Notes: generated by a model from the sequence alone, not told the origin. A stretch of DNA of 64,000 bases from Leptospira abararensis (GCF_016918735.1 NZ_JAFFPR010000035.1:62001-126000), one strand, 5' to 3'; shown: positions 52,621 through 61,988, numbered from the stretch's first letter. Translations and numbers: made by a program.

Positions 52621-53433
52621 ATGTTAGATTCTCTTATGTTATGGCACCCTGTGGTTTTGGCTCTCCTTGCCACGGGGTTTACTTGGTTTTGTACGGCCTT
52701 TGGTGCCAGTTTTGTTTTTTTCTTTCGCACCGTACCAAGACCTGTCTTCAATGCGATGTTAGGTTTTGCTTCTGGGATTATGATCGCTGCCAGTTTTTGG
52801 TCTCTACTTTTGCCCTCCATTGCTCTTTCCGAACAAGCTGGAAATCCTGCTTGGCTTCATTCGAGTTTTGGGTTTTTATCTGGTGGACTCACTCTTTATG
52901 CTCTACATAAACTCCTTCCTCACCTTCATGTGGGCCTGGAGGAAAATCATTTAGAAGGAGGGAAGTCTTCTTTTCAAAGAAGTTTGTTACTTGTACTTGC
53001 CATCACTCTCCATAACATTCCCGAAGGTTTGGCAGTCGGAGTCGCCTTTGGAGCGCTAGGTGATGGATTTACTTATGAAGCACTCATGGCGGCAGCAGTA
53101 GTTGCCTTTGGGATTGGGATCCAAAATATACCTGAAGGTGCTGCGGTTTCCATCCCTTTGTTACGAGAAGGTTTTAGTGCTCGTAAGAGTTTTTGGTATG
53201 GACAACTTTCTGGATTTGTGGAACCAATCGGTGGGCTATTGGGAGCTACCCTTGTTTTTTATGTGGAAAGTTTACTTCCCTTTGCACTTTCTTTTGCTGC
53301 AGGAGCTATGATTTTTGTTGTAGTGGAAGAATTGATCCCAGAATCGCATACTGGTAAAGAAACGGAAATGTCAACCCTCGGGGCTATGTTTGGGTTTGTT
53401 CTGATGATGGCCCTTGATGTCGGCCTTGGATGA
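52621..53433 (+). CDS. ZIP-family metal transporter (GufA type)
   Basis: A 270-residue transporter with eight membrane segments, moving zinc or other divalent metals inward. Metal-site helices are LAITLHNIPEGLAVGVAFG near 120-138 and GIGIQNIPEGAAVSIPLL near 162. The Gln in place of His in the second motif is typical of the GufA branch. The C-terminal FVVVEELIPESHTGKE is also a family mark. It starts at the base after the preceding stop, so coupling is likely. Confidence 0.93.
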   Translation: MLDSLMLWHPVVLALLATGFTWFCTAFGASFVFFFRTVPRPVFNAMLGFASGIMIAASFWSLLLPSIALSEQAGNPAWLHSSFGFLSGGLTLYALHKLLPHLHVGLEENHLEGGKSSFQRSLLLVLAITLHNIPEGLAVGVAFGALGDGFTYEALMAAAVVAFGIGIQNIPEGAAVSIPLLREGFSARKSFWYGQLSGFVEPIGGLLGATLVFYVESLLPFALSFAAGAMIFVVVEELIPESHTGKETEMSTLGAMFGFVLMMALDVGLG

Positions 53434-53772
53434 ATGATGAGAACCATGAACCCAAATTCTTTTCTTACTAGTAGCATTCTTTACGATTGGATTCCTGGTT
53501 TCGAATTTAATTCTTATGATCTTTCTGATTTAGTTGTCCCAAGTCGGGACTTAGAGAAGGAGTGTATGTTCATTCAAGAAAAGATAAATGCCCATTTGGC
53601 AATCTACAAAAAAGGTACATTGGCAAAACCAAAGGGTTTATGTACTACTTTTAAATATGCGGTTTTGGAATCGCCAGCCCTCTCACTTTGTCAAACCCTT
53701 GAGAGAAAATTAAATGGAAACATTTTAGTGGTTTATGCTAAACCATTACAACGTTGGCAATCACCTAAATAA
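53434..53772 (+). CDS. Small protein of unknown function
   Basis: A 112-residue protein (SILYDWIPGFEFNSYDLSDLVVPSRDLEKECMF, then AHLAIYKKGTLAKPKGLCTTFKYAVLE). No signal peptide and no recognised family. It starts at the base after the ZIP stop and its own stop overlaps the start of the BtrH-like gene by 1 bp, so it belongs to a tight run of four or five genes. Alternative start at Met-5. Confidence 0.62.
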   Translation: MMRTMNPNSFLTSSILYDWIPGFEFNSYDLSDLVVPSRDLEKECMFIQEKINAHLAIYKKGTLAKPKGLCTTFKYAVLESPALSLCQTLERKLNGNILVVYAKPLQRWQSPK

Positions 53773-54761
53773 TGATCCTACCCAAACTTTCTCCTTTTGT
53801 GGGAGTCCACTGCGAAACCACCGCCACCGGAACTCTTTTGAAACATATTGACGTGGAATTATCGGAACCAATGTTATTCGGGATAGGCGAGGGTCTTAGT
53901 TTTATTTATTGGAAAATGAAATCGATGGAGTTCCCTTTTATTGGAGGAAGGATCAAACCTGACCAACTAACGGTAAATATAGCAAAAAATCTAAACTTAA
54001 AATTAAAAATTCAAGAAACCGCTTCGAAAACAAAGGCTTGGTCTTCTGTTCGAGATTTAATTGATCAGGGAACTCCTGTTGGATTAAAATTGGACTCTTT
54101 TCACTTAGAGTATTTTTCGAAACCATTTCACTTTGCCGGCCATTACGTGGCCTTCTATGGCTATGATGAATCAAACGCCTATTTGGTTGATACCAAACAA
54201 CAAGGAACTAAGGTGCATACTTCTTTAAAAAGTTTGGAGTTGGCACGAAGTGAAAAGGGGCCCATGGCTTCCAAAAATCTATTTTATACAATAGCGCCGG
54301 GGAAAAAAATACCGGAACTCACAAAGATTGTGCGTTTTGCTGCGAAAAACAATGCGCGTGAGTATCTGCATCCGCCTATTACTAATGTTTCTTATAAAGG
54401 AATCAAAAAATTAGCATCGCAATTAGAGAAATGGTTTCACTCTTCCTCTGATCCCAAGAGAGATTTTGGAACCACGGCTATGATGATGGAAAAAGCAGGA
54501 ACAGGTGGTGCCATTTTTCGAAATCTATATCGAGACTTTTTATTAGAAGCATATGCGATTACAAAAGATCCGATCTTTCATAATGCACATAAACAATTCA
54601 AAGAGATAACAAGCCATTGGACAGAAATTGTTTCTTTATTTGAGGATTTAGGGAATCGGGGTGAAGAACGTTTACTCGCACAGACCAAAGATTTGTTGTA
54701 TGTAGTATCCGATTTAGAGTTTGAGGCAATGACGGGACTATTACAATTGAAAGTTGTTTGA
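53772..54761 (+). CDS. BtrH N-terminal-like/DUF4872 protein (papain-like fold)
   Basis: A 329-residue protein. The N-terminal part resembles the BtrH acyltransferase domain of butirosin synthesis, a papain-like fold. It has candidate catalytic Cys14 in VGVHCETTATG, His near 124 in FHFAGHYVAFYGYDE, and Asp near 141 in AYLVDTKQQG. The C-terminal half is helical, as in DUF4872 (IKKLASQLEKWFHSSSDPKRDFGTTAMMMEKAGTGGAIFRNLYRDF). The reaction is unknown; amide transfer or hydrolysis is possible. No other antibiotic-synthesis genes are near. It follows the small gene by overlap. Confidence 0.8.
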   Translation: MILPKLSPFVGVHCETTATGTLLKHIDVELSEPMLFGIGEGLSFIYWKMKSMEFPFIGGRIKPDQLTVNIAKNLNLKLKIQETASKTKAWSSVRDLIDQGTPVGLKLDSFHLEYFSKPFHFAGHYVAFYGYDESNAYLVDTKQQGTKVHTSLKSLELARSEKGPMASKNLFYTIAPGKKIPELTKIVRFAAKNNAREYLHPPITNVSYKGIKKLASQLEKWFHSSSDPKRDFGTTAMMMEKAGTGGAIFRNLYRDFLLEAYAITKDPIFHNAHKQFKEITSHWTEIVSLFEDLGNRGEERLLAQTKDLLYVVSDLEFEAMTGLLQLKVV

Positions 54762-54773
54762 CCAAAAGATGGT

Positions 54774-54842
54774 ATGAGTAAAATAGCATTGACTCCATTT
54801 TACTCATGAGTAAAGTAGATTTATGTCCACTTTACTCATGAG
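54774..54842. promoter_or_regulatory. TTTACTCAT palindromes around the ATPase start
   Basis: A perfect 16-bp palindrome TTTACTCATGAGTAAA lies at 54799-54814. A second copy of its first 12 bases (TTTACTCATGAG) lies at 54831-54842, inside the first codons of the ATPase. A third half-site in inverse orientation (ATGAGTAAAA) lies at 54774. The boxes are 25-32 bp apart, which looks like an operator array. Confidence 0.5.
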
Positions 54843-55959
54843 GTATTTGGCCAAAAAAATCCGAAGTGATTTGAAAGAACGGATGGTTTTCCTCGGTGGC
54901 CCGAGGCAAGTAGGGAAAACCACTCTAGCACAATCATTCCTATCCAATTTTAAGGATAATCACCCTGCCTATCTCAATTGGGACAATCCCGTCCACGCCC
55001 AAAAAATCAGAAATAGAGAATGGCCCATTGCAGAGAAGTTGATTGTTCTCGATGAAATTCATAAGTTTAAAAATTGGCGTAACCTGGTAAAAGGTTTTTA
55101 CGATACCTTAAAGAATACACATTCCTTTTTAATTACGGGATCAGCAAGGCTTGACCACTTTAGAAAAGGCGGAGATTCTTTACTGGGAAGATACTATTAC
55201 TACCGTTTGCATCCGTATACACTCAGTGAGGTGGGAAACACAAAAGCAAACTTAACCAGGTTGTTTACATATGGAGGATTCCCTGAAAGTTTCCATAAAG
55301 CAGACAAACGATTTTTACGAAGGTGGCATCTGGAACGTGTCAATAAACTCATTCGTTCGGATCTTCGAGATTTAGAATATGTATCAGATATCAATAAAAT
55401 GCAATTATTAGCAGAAGAGTTGCCAAGGCGAGTGGGTTCGCCCTTGTCTTTTAAATCCCTTGCTGAAGATTTACAAATTGATTTTAAAACTTGTAAACGA
55501 TGGATCGAGATCCTGGACTCTTTGTATTATTCTTTTCTCATTCCCCCTTTTGGATCTCCAAAAATCAGAGCCGTAAAAAAAGAACAAAAACTTTATCTCT
55601 GGGATTATAGCCAAGTGGAAGACTTAGGGCAGCGTTTTTAAAATATGGTCGCCTGCCAGTTGTTAAAGTTTTGTCATTTTTGGGAAGATGTGGAAGGTCA
55701 CAAAATGGAACTTAGATACATACGAGATACCGACAAAAGGGAAGTGGATTTTGTTGTGATCCAGGATAAAAAACCTAAGTTTGCCGTTGAATGTAAACTA
55801 TCAGATACAAATCTAACATCATCCCTTCCATACTTTGCCGAGAGAACACCCGTCCCGAAATTCTATCAAGTCCATATGGGAGAGGTTCAAAAACAAATAT
55901 CTGATAAAATTTCGATCCTTCCCTTTGATGAATTTTGTAAAATAGAATCAATGGTATAA
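54823..55959 (+). pseudogene. AAA-family DUF4143 ATPase gene split by an in-frame stop
   Basis: A gene of the ATPase/DUF4143 family. The N-terminal part (272 residues) has Walker A in GPRQVGKTTLAQ near 26 and LIVLDEIHKFKNWRN as Walker B near 75; the DUF4143 part follows. At 55639-55641 a TAA stop follows GQRF. The same frame then continues without a shift (NMVACQLLKFCHFWEDVEG, then VDFVVIQDKKPKFAVECKLSD) to 55959. Intact relatives read RFEN(L/M)VA at this place, so a single GAA-to-TAA change explains it. The C-terminal nuclease-like part is lost unless read through. An ATG at 55645 could restart translation. Confidence 0.85.
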
Positions 55960-56069
55960 AATTTCCCTACGCAAGCGATTGCAGTAGAAGTCGTTTAACA
56001 ATTGCGAGGTGCCAAAGAATCCTTGGATCCTCGCATCCGTATCTGCAGAATAGTTCTCCCTTTTAAAAA

Positions 56070-57821
56070 TTAAAATTGGGCCGTGACCATTAGATAAGCA
56101 AACTGCCCATTTTTGGAAAATTGGTTAGTGAAAGCCTGCGAGTTAACAGTGCGATCGTTCACGCGGTTTTGGATGGCGTCGCCGGCAAATAACATACTAT
56201 ATCCACATTCTAAGATTAAATTTTTGTATGGAACATTGTATTTGAAATCAATTTCACGGAACAAACTTCGCCCAAGCATGGATACGGGTCTATTGTTTCC
56301 GGCTCCGTTTGTTGTTAGGACTTGGTTCACATCATAACTATTATTGGAAGTAGATTCTGTGCTCGCTCCAGATTTGGCAATACCTGCTACATCATACCAA
56401 CTGTCTTGGAGTTTGTGTTTTTCGATGGCAAAATAATCGACCCGAACCGAACCATAAGTTCCTAAGTTGTAACTTACGTTGACTGATTTTGATTTCATAT
56501 TGACCCAACTGACTTGATCGGCCATCCCATAAAATAAATGGTTGGTATGAAATAAGTTTTGAAAACTGGCCACAGACCCGTCGGTTCTATTGGGATCTCC
56601 ACTTCCCACATCGTAGGCAACACCTAATCTCAGTTTATCGATGGTATATCCGAGATCGGCCCCAAAAGCAAATGTTTTGTATCTTTCTTTTTCAGAGTAA
56701 AGGTTATGGCTATAAGTCCCATTGGTTAAGGGATCGGTCAAGGTCACTTCGGTCCTTTGGTTGTCCCAGCTCGGTCGGATGGATTTTCCTGTGGTTCCGG
56801 TTTGCACTGCATATTCGAAAGAGTAGTCAATGGCTTGGAGAGCTTTTTTGTTCGCTTGGGTTTTGTTTGTGACACGGATTCCATAGGTATGTAAGATATC
56901 CCATCTTCCGGCTCTAGATCCAGGTGTTCCTGTTTCTCCTGTGGTGAGAACAAGAGACTGGTTTGTGCGTAAGTATTCTTTTTGTAAACCTAAGTAGTAT
57001 AAGTCGATGTGAAAGAAGTCAGAGGGTTTTAAAGTATTATAAAATCCTGTAAAGTATGAATCACCTAACTCTTGTCTTTGGGCATCTGGTTTGAAGGTAC
57101 AGGCTTTTGTCCCGTTATAAGGACAATCCATATAGGGGCTATATTGGTTTTTTACCCCAAAGGAGGTTGTGTTCCCGGCGATATCGGAGTGACGTTCGCT
57201 CACGGAAGTAACAAACACATGAGACGATAGGTATTTTTGTTCCCACTTGAGTCTAAGTCCATCAAAACTTCGGCCTACATTGGTCCAATCGAGTGATCCC
57301 ACCAAACGTTCGTCACCGTATCGCAGAATTTGCCGACCTGCTTGGATATGGAAGGGAAGATCAAAATTGTTTTTTACTTCGATATAAGCTTCTCGAATGT
57401 CTGTGCTTTGTCTCGTTCCATCATTGGCTGTAGAAAGTCCCGTGAGTGATCCTTTTTCTGCTCCCCAAAGCCTTGCATCTTGAAACGTAATTTTAGCAAC
57501 AACATCTTTGGTAAATTCTTTCTGAATCCAAAATTGAATCTTCTGTCCCGTAAAATCCACGTTGTCATTTGTATTACGATTGAAATCTAAATTGTATTTC
57601 ATCTCAGGCCGAACTCGCACAAGGGCTCCTGCCGTAAATCCTTCCGACCAAGTCGGAGGGGCTGCTGGTTTCGGTGGTTCTTGAATGGGGGCTGTTGAGG
57701 TGTTCGGAAGTTGGTTTGCATTTGTTGGAGCATCCGTAGGCGGAACAGTCGTTTGGCCGAAAATTTCATAACCAACAAACATAAATAAAAAGAGTAAAAT
57801 GGGTAATCTTCGCATCTGCAT
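56070..57821 (-). CDS. Alginate-export-family outer-membrane porin
   Basis: A 583-residue outer-membrane protein. The signal peptide (PILLFLFMFVGYEIFG) is followed by a Pro/Thr/Ala linker (residues 22-60) and a beta-barrel with family features: LVRVRPEMKYNLDFNRNTND near 68, VVAKITFQDARLWGAEKG near 112, and IQAGRQILRYGDERLVGSLDW near 160, the AGRQ...DERLVG signature of the AlgE-like family. It ends in Phe. Relatives pass acidic sugars or aromatic compounds. The neighbours are a broken ATPase gene and a gene-free stretch. Met-3 is an alternative start. Confidence 0.87.
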   Translation of the reverse strand: MQMRRLPILLFLFMFVGYEIFGQTTVPPTDAPTNANQLPNTSTAPIQEPPKPAAPPTWSEGFTAGALVRVRPEMKYNLDFNRNTNDNVDFTGQKIQFWIQKEFTKDVVAKITFQDARLWGAEKGSLTGLSTANDGTRQSTDIREAYIEVKNNFDLPFHIQAGRQILRYGDERLVGSLDWTNVGRSFDGLRLKWEQKYLSSHVFVTSVSERHSDIAGNTTSFGVKNQYSPYMDCPYNGTKACTFKPDAQRQELGDSYFTGFYNTLKPSDFFHIDLYYLGLQKEYLRTNQSLVLTTGETGTPGSRAGRWDILHTYGIRVTNKTQANKKALQAIDYSFEYAVQTGTTGKSIRPSWDNQRTEVTLTDPLTNGTYSHNLYSEKERYKTFAFGADLGYTIDKLRLGVAYDVGSGDPNRTDGSVASFQNLFHTNHLFYGMADQVSWVNMKSKSVNVSYNLGTYGSVRVDYFAIEKHKLQDSWYDVAGIAKSGASTESTSNNSYDVNQVLTTNGAGNNRPVSMLGRSLFREIDFKYNVPYKNLILECGYSMLFAGDAIQNRVNDRTVNSQAFTNQFSKNGQFAYLMVTAQF

Positions 57822-58294
57822 TGTTAAAAGACCAAGTTTTGCGGTCTTCTCCTAAGAGCTTGTAGAATGCAAGAATCGTACGTTTTGAGTAAAATTTCCT
57901 AAAATATTCGCGAATTGTCTAAAATACACTACAAACTGTATCTTTTGCAGGAAGATTGGGTTAAGGCAAAGTAGCTTGATAGGGAACAATTAGTTCGATG
58001 ATTGGGGAGATTGGGTACAACTTGTATCTATTGCGTAAGAAATGTACGGTTTGTTTGGATGATGGGAAAGGGTGGGCCAGACACTCTGTCGATTCAACCT
58101 TCTGAACCGAACGTCTGGTAGTTTCTTCTCGCTGTTTTGGTGCTTACGCTGGTATTGCTGTTGGTCATGTATTTTCCTCCCAGGAAATGACTTTGTGGTA
58201 AAAATCATTTTTCTAATTAGAGATTGTGTGACCACTGTTTCTTTACGAACTGTCAGGTGAATACTATACTAGCACATATTATATGCAGTTTGGT
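57822..58294. other. Gene-free stretch upstream of the porin gene
   Basis: 473 bp between the porin start and the MazF-type gene. Open frames here are short and lack starts with ribosome binding sites. It should hold the porin promoter. I see no strong repeat or terminator. Confidence 0.5.
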
Positions 58295-58636
58295 TTAGCC
58301 TAAAGAAAGTACCAGTTTCATTCCTTCTTCCACTTTCTTCATATTCTTAGTTTTTAATTCTGAAGCTTTGTTTATGAATCTTTCCCTATCTAGAGTTACA
58401 ATTTGAGAAACATTTACAATTGAGTCTTTAGAGAGATTTGTTTCTTTTTTGGTTAACAAAGCATTCCCAGGAGCAGTGGCTAAGTTCATATTCGTAGTTA
58501 AGGGAACTACTATGATAGTATTAATATTACTTTCATTGAAAGCATCATCTTGAACGATTAAGACTGGTCTTTTAAAACCTGGTTCACTTCCTAAGGGAAT
58601 TCCTAGATCCGCCCACCAGATTTCACCACGAGTCAT
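58295..58636 (-). CDS. MazF/PemK-family toxin
   Basis: A 113-residue endoribonuclease-type toxin. The N-terminus RGEIWWADLGIPLGSEPGFKRPVLIVQDD is the MazF signature with its basic active-site region. TIIVVPLTTNM near 40 and a Ser/Arg-containing C-terminal half (VSQIVTLDRERF) complete the SH3-like barrel. MazF-type toxins cut mRNA at short motifs. The antitoxin gene overlaps its start by 14 bp. Leptospira is known to carry such modules (ChpIK). Confidence 0.93.
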   Translation of the reverse strand: MTRGEIWWADLGIPLGSEPGFKRPVLIVQDDAFNESNINTIIVVPLTTNMNLATAPGNALLTKKETNLSKDSIVNVSQIVTLDRERFINKASELKTKNMKKVEEGMKLVLSLG

Positions 58637-58871
58637 TTTTAAGACTTCTTCTTAGGGTTGAGACAGAAATATTTAAAATTGAATGATCGGTTGCATCATT
58701 GTTCTTTGCGTAAACTTCGTTTAGTTTCTCTGTAATTTTTTCTTTTGAATGATTTTGTATAAATTCTTCGAGAGCTTTCGCAAACAATTGGCTTCTGGGA
58801 ATTCCCAATTTTTTAGCGGTCTTTTCCGCAGAAACAAAAAGATCGTCTGGAATTGATATCGCAGTTTTCAT
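58623..58871 (-). CDS. Ribbon-helix-helix antitoxin
   Basis: An 82-residue protein. The N-terminal ribbon-helix-helix (MKTAISIPDDLFVSAEKTAK, then SQLFAKALEEFIQNH) binds DNA. The C-terminal tail (ATDHSILNISVSTLRRS) would wrap the toxin. It is first in the two-gene operon and overlaps the toxin start by 14 bp. This is the usual MazE-like partner of the PemK/MazF group. Confidence 0.9.
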   Translation of the reverse strand: MKTAISIPDDLFVSAEKTAKKLGIPRSQLFAKALEEFIQNHSKEKITEKLNEVYAKNNDATDHSILNISVSTLRRSLKNDSW

Positions 58872-59203
58872 GTAAAAAGTATAACTAGGGTATAACCTTA
58901 AAACAAGCTTTTTTATTACGTTCCCCCAGTTTTATTTCTGATGCTGTACCCCAGATGAGTCCATCTGATGATTCTATTCCAAATCCCCGCGCCAGCGATA
59001 GCAGCGGAAATCCTTTCCGTAGGAAAGATTGGAGCGGATAGCGCGGTCGGTATGGAATCAAATGTGGATCCGCAAACCATTCCGAGGCGCCCTAAAAATG
59101 CTAAAGATATTATTTTCTTACCATGAACACTTTCCCACCTTGGCTCTGGCCTATGGCGAGGCCAGAAAAATTGCACTCGCCAATCGAATCAGGTGCTTAC
59201 GCT
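58872..59203. other. Gene-free stretch with palindromic element
   Basis: 332 bp without a believable gene. It contains the palindromic repeat at 58987-59046. Further right, GGCC/GGCC-type short inverted repeats around 59145-59165 may end the oxidoreductase transcript. The promoter of the antitoxin-toxin pair should lie near 58872-58920. Confidence 0.5.
58987..59046. repeat. Palindromic repeat element (60 bp)
   Basis: Outer arms CCGCGC (58987-58992) and GCGCGG (59041-59046) enclose an inner stem CTTTCC-GTA-GGAAAG (59013-59027), extended by AAT/ATT with one bulged C. Both flanks of the inner stem carry AGCGGA in the same direction. It is GC-richer than the neighbourhood and lies in a gap between genes, as REP/BIME or MITE-like elements do. 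Confidence 0.55.
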
Positions 59204-60226
59204 TCATTCCCAACTCACCACCACTTTCCCAAAATGTTTTCCTGTTTGTAGATACTGCAAGGCTTCTGGAACTTCATCAAAACCGTACACTTTGTCCACA
59301 ACTGGTTTGATTTTGTTAAATTCGATGGCTCGGTTCATTCTTTCGAAGTCGGCTCGGCTTCCCACAATCACCCCTTGGACTTTTACCCCTTGCATGAGGA
59401 TGGGATAAAGAGAAAGACTCGATTCCCCACCAGCAAGAACTCCAATGAGGGCAATGGTACCGTAAGGTTTTACACTCATCATGGATTTTGGCATGGTACC
59501 GGCACCACCGACTTCGATGATGAGATCCGCTCCCGCCATTTTCGTATGTTTGCGAATGTCTCGTTCCCAATTGGTTTTTGTGGAGTAGTTGATGGTTTCG
59601 TCGGCACCAAGGGTTTTGGCACGGGCCAGTTTTTCATCACTGGAAGAGGTGATGATGACACGTGCTCCCATCATTTTTGCAAATTGTAAGGCAAATAAAG
59701 ACACACCACCCGTTCCGAGACAGACGACATCCGAGCCGGGTTCAATCCCACCAAAACTCACTACGGCATTGTATGCAGTAAGGCCGGCACAACCTAAGGT
59801 TGCGGCTTCTGCGTCTGTTAGGTGGCTTGGTGTGGCCACAAGGCCAGTTTCCGAGAACTTCCCATACTGCGCCAAACATCCGTCATTTGGTCCACCGAGA
59901 GTGGAACGAAGGTTGTCCATATTGGGGGCACCATCCATCCATTTTTGAGCGAAAATAGGAAGGACTCGGTCTCCTTTTTTCCAAAGAGTGACATCTGACC
60001 CGACAGCTTCCACAACACCGGCTCCATCCGAACAAGGAATGAGAGGAAGTTTTTGACGAGGGTTGTACGTTCCTATGACCATTAAATAATCACGATAATT
60101 CAGTGAAGTCGCTGTTAGGCGAACGAGGACTTCTTTGGGGGAAAGTGATTCAGAAAGATCCCTTGTTGTTTGTTTCAGGTTTTCGAGTCCAAAGGAACCT
60201 TGGATTTCCCATACTTTGTTTAACAT
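59204..60226 (-). CDS. NAD(P)-dependent alcohol dehydrogenase/quinone oxidoreductase family protein
   Basis: A 340-residue medium-chain dehydrogenase/reductase. The GroES-like N-terminal domain has [17 protein letters not shown] near 40 and [15 protein letters not shown] near 60. The nucleotide-binding domain has [23 protein letters not shown] near 165-188. The GHE zinc motif and structural Cys cluster of classical alcohol dehydrogenases are absent, so it is closer to the quinone reductase-like group. I start at ATG 60226 because AGAGG lies 4 bp upstream. It diverges from the SDR gene. The substrate is unknown. Confidence 0.9.
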   Translation of the reverse strand: MLNKVWEIQGSFGLENLKQTTRDLSESLSPKEVLVRLTATSLNYRDYLMVIGTYNPRQKLPLIPCSDGAGVVEAVGSDVTLWKKGDRVLPIFAQKWMDGAPNMDNLRSTLGGPNDGCLAQYGKFSETGLVATPSHLTDAEAATLGCAGLTAYNAVVSFGGIEPGSDVVCLGTGGVSLFALQFAKMMGARVIITSSSDEKLARAKTLGADETINYSTKTNWERDIRKHTKMAGADLIIEVGGAGTMPKSMMSVKPYGTIALIGVLAGGESSLSLYPILMQGVKVQGVIVGSRADFERMNRAIEFNKIKPVVDKVYGFDEVPEALQYLQTGKHFGKVVVSWE

Positions 60227-60317
60227 AATTCCTCTAAGTTTTAAAATCAAAATTCACTCGTCAGATCCTCGGGTCTCCTTATCCTTTGTCGAGTGGGAAT
60301 CAGAGGATAAGGCAGCT

Positions 60318-61127
60318 ATGAAAAAAGATTTTTGGAACGATAGGGTGGTAGTGATCACCGGTGCCTCGAGTGGGATTGGAAAGGCCTTGTATGAAGAACT
60401 CGCTCCTTTCCCCTGTGAACTTGTTCTCTTAGCAAGAAGGGCTGCAGAAATTACATCCCCCAAAAACAAACACGAAGGGGCAATCATTCACCGAGTGGCC
60501 TGCGACCTTTCTGACCCCACATCGGTACTCGATGCAGTCGAGTGGATCCAAAAGAAAGTTTCTAAAATCGATGTTTTGTTTAATAACGCAGGGATTACGG
60601 CCCATGGCCGGTTTGATTCGTTATCGATGGATGTGTATCGTAAAACGTTTGCGACTAATTTCTTTGGCCCAGTCCAACTGGTGCGAGGACTTTTGCCCCA
60701 CTTACTCACCGCCAAAGGAAATATTGTCACCACCTCCACTGTCTCTGCTTTGTATGGTGTGCCAGGTCGTGCGGCTTACTCTGCTTCCAAGTCGGCATTA
60801 CATGCAGCACTCGAATCACTTCGGATAGAAACAAGGGAAGAGGGACTCGGAGTTTCTCTTGTTTGTGTGCCTTATACGGATACGGCTTTACGAACATCAG
60901 GCCTAGATGCCGCTGGGGAAACACTTTCGGAAGCACCTGCCAAAGGAAAACGTAAGACTGCTAAGGAAGTGGCCCATGTGTTAATGGCTGTGGCAAAGGA
61001 TAAGGAAGCAAGACTTGTGACCTTCAATCTAAGTGGTCGGTTTTTGGAATGGATGCGGTTTTTCTCTCCTAAGTTTTTGGAAAAAATTCTTTATAAAAAA
61101 CTTTACTCGGACTTCAAAGCTCACTGA
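60318..61127 (+). CDS. Short-chain dehydrogenase/reductase
   Basis: A 269-residue classical SDR: VVITGASSGIGKALYEEL near 10-27 (TGxxxGxG), NNAG near 88, catalytic Ser in TSTVSALYG near 140 and Tyr-x-x-x-Lys in AAYSASKSALHAA near 154. I start at ATG 60318, 5 bp after AAGG; the longer open frame runs into the divergent oxidoreductase gene. The next two genes act on lipids or membranes, so a fatty-acid or sterol-like substrate is plausible. Confidence 0.92.
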   Translation: MKKDFWNDRVVVITGASSGIGKALYEELAPFPCELVLLARRAAEITSPKNKHEGAIIHRVACDLSDPTSVLDAVEWIQKKVSKIDVLFNNAGITAHGRFDSLSMDVYRKTFATNFFGPVQLVRGLLPHLLTAKGNIVTTSTVSALYGVPGRAAYSASKSALHAALESLRIETREEGLGVSLVCVPYTDTALRTSGLDAAGETLSEAPAKGKRKTAKEVAHVLMAVAKDKEARLVTFNLSGRFLEWMRFFSPKFLEKILYKKLYSDFKAH

Positions 61128-61166
61128 AAGTCGTCTAAACCAAAGCATAGGGAGAGGAGCCATCCT

Positions 61167-61988
61167 TTGGACAATTTATTATTATCTTATTTAGCAGCTG
61201 TTATATTTACATTTTTGTTTATGAGTCTGATGTGGTTCTGGGGAAAGTCCAGAGACAACTATGCAGTCATAGACGTGGGTTGGGGGCTTGTGATTGCAGG
61301 CATTGCTTCTATCCTTGTTTATTTCGGACGGGGGAACGGGTTTGCCAAATTGGCAGTGCTCGTCCCTGTTTGGATCTGGGCCCTTCGGTTGTCCGGGTTT
61401 CTTTTTTGGACGCGGATTCGCACAAACCATCCCGAAGACAAACGTTACACTGGATTTCGTAAAGACTACGGTGACAAAGTCCACTTAAAGATGTTTACCA
61501 ATGTCTTTCTATTACAAGGCTTTTTAGCACTCCTTCTTTCCTTTCCGTTTTATTTTGCCGCCCAGTGGAATTTATTTCCCAACTCAGGAGCATTGGGGCC
61601 TAACGGGTATTTGATGGTATTACTTGGGTGGATTTTATTTTTGGTGGGAGTCGTGGGAGAAGGAATTTCTGACCGTGACCTCCACAAATTTGTGGACGAT
61701 CCGACAAACAAAGGTAAGGTTTGTAACGTTGGGCTTTGGAAGTATTCTCGCCACCCCAACTATTTTTTTGAATGGATCCTATGGGTCGGGATTGGAATCA
61801 TTCCGGTTCTTTCTTCGCCAGATGCATTGATCTCACTTTTCACACCGCTCTTTATGTTTGTGCTCTTGCGATTTGTATCGGGGGTTCCCTTTGCCGAAAA
61901 ATACTCACTCCTTTCCAAAGGAGATGTGTTTCGGGAATACCAACGCACCACCAATGCATTTTTCCCTTGGTTTTCAAAACAAAAATAA
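61167..61988 (+). CDS. DUF1295 membrane protein (steroid 5-alpha-reductase/ICMT-like)
   Basis: A 273-residue polytopic protein of the DUF1295 family, with seven or so membrane segments. The signature is in the C-terminal part: LWKYSRHPNYFFEWILWVGIG near 195-215, shared with steroid reductases and isoprenylcysteine methyltransferases. The start is TTG 61167, with GGAGAGGAG ending 7 bp upstream. DUF1295 genes often lie beside cyclopropane-fatty-acid-synthase-like genes, as here (13 bp apart), where they probably modify membrane lipids. Confidence 0.9.
   Translation: MDNLLLSYLAAVIFTFLFMSLMWFWGKSRDNYAVIDVGWGLVIAGIASILVYFGRGNGFAKLAVLVPVWIWALRLSGFLFWTRIRTNHPEDKRYTGFRKDYGDKVHLKMFTNVFLLQGFLALLLSFPFYFAAQWNLFPNSGALGPNGYLMVLLGWILFLVGVVGEGISDRDLHKFVDDPTNKGKVCNVGLWKYSRHPNYFFEWILWVGIGIIPVLSSPDALISLFTPLFMFVLLRFVSGVPFAEKYSLLSKGDVFREYQRTTNAFFPWFSKQK

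Noticed and set aside
57990..58235. An 81-codon minus-strand frame upstream of the porin gene
   Set aside because: Low-complexity, basic, no SD and no recognisable domain. The opposite strand is also open.
59029..59310. A 93-codon plus-strand frame beginning in the palindromic repeat
   Set aside because: It starts inside the hairpin and continues antisense to the oxidoreductase gene. No SD or domain.
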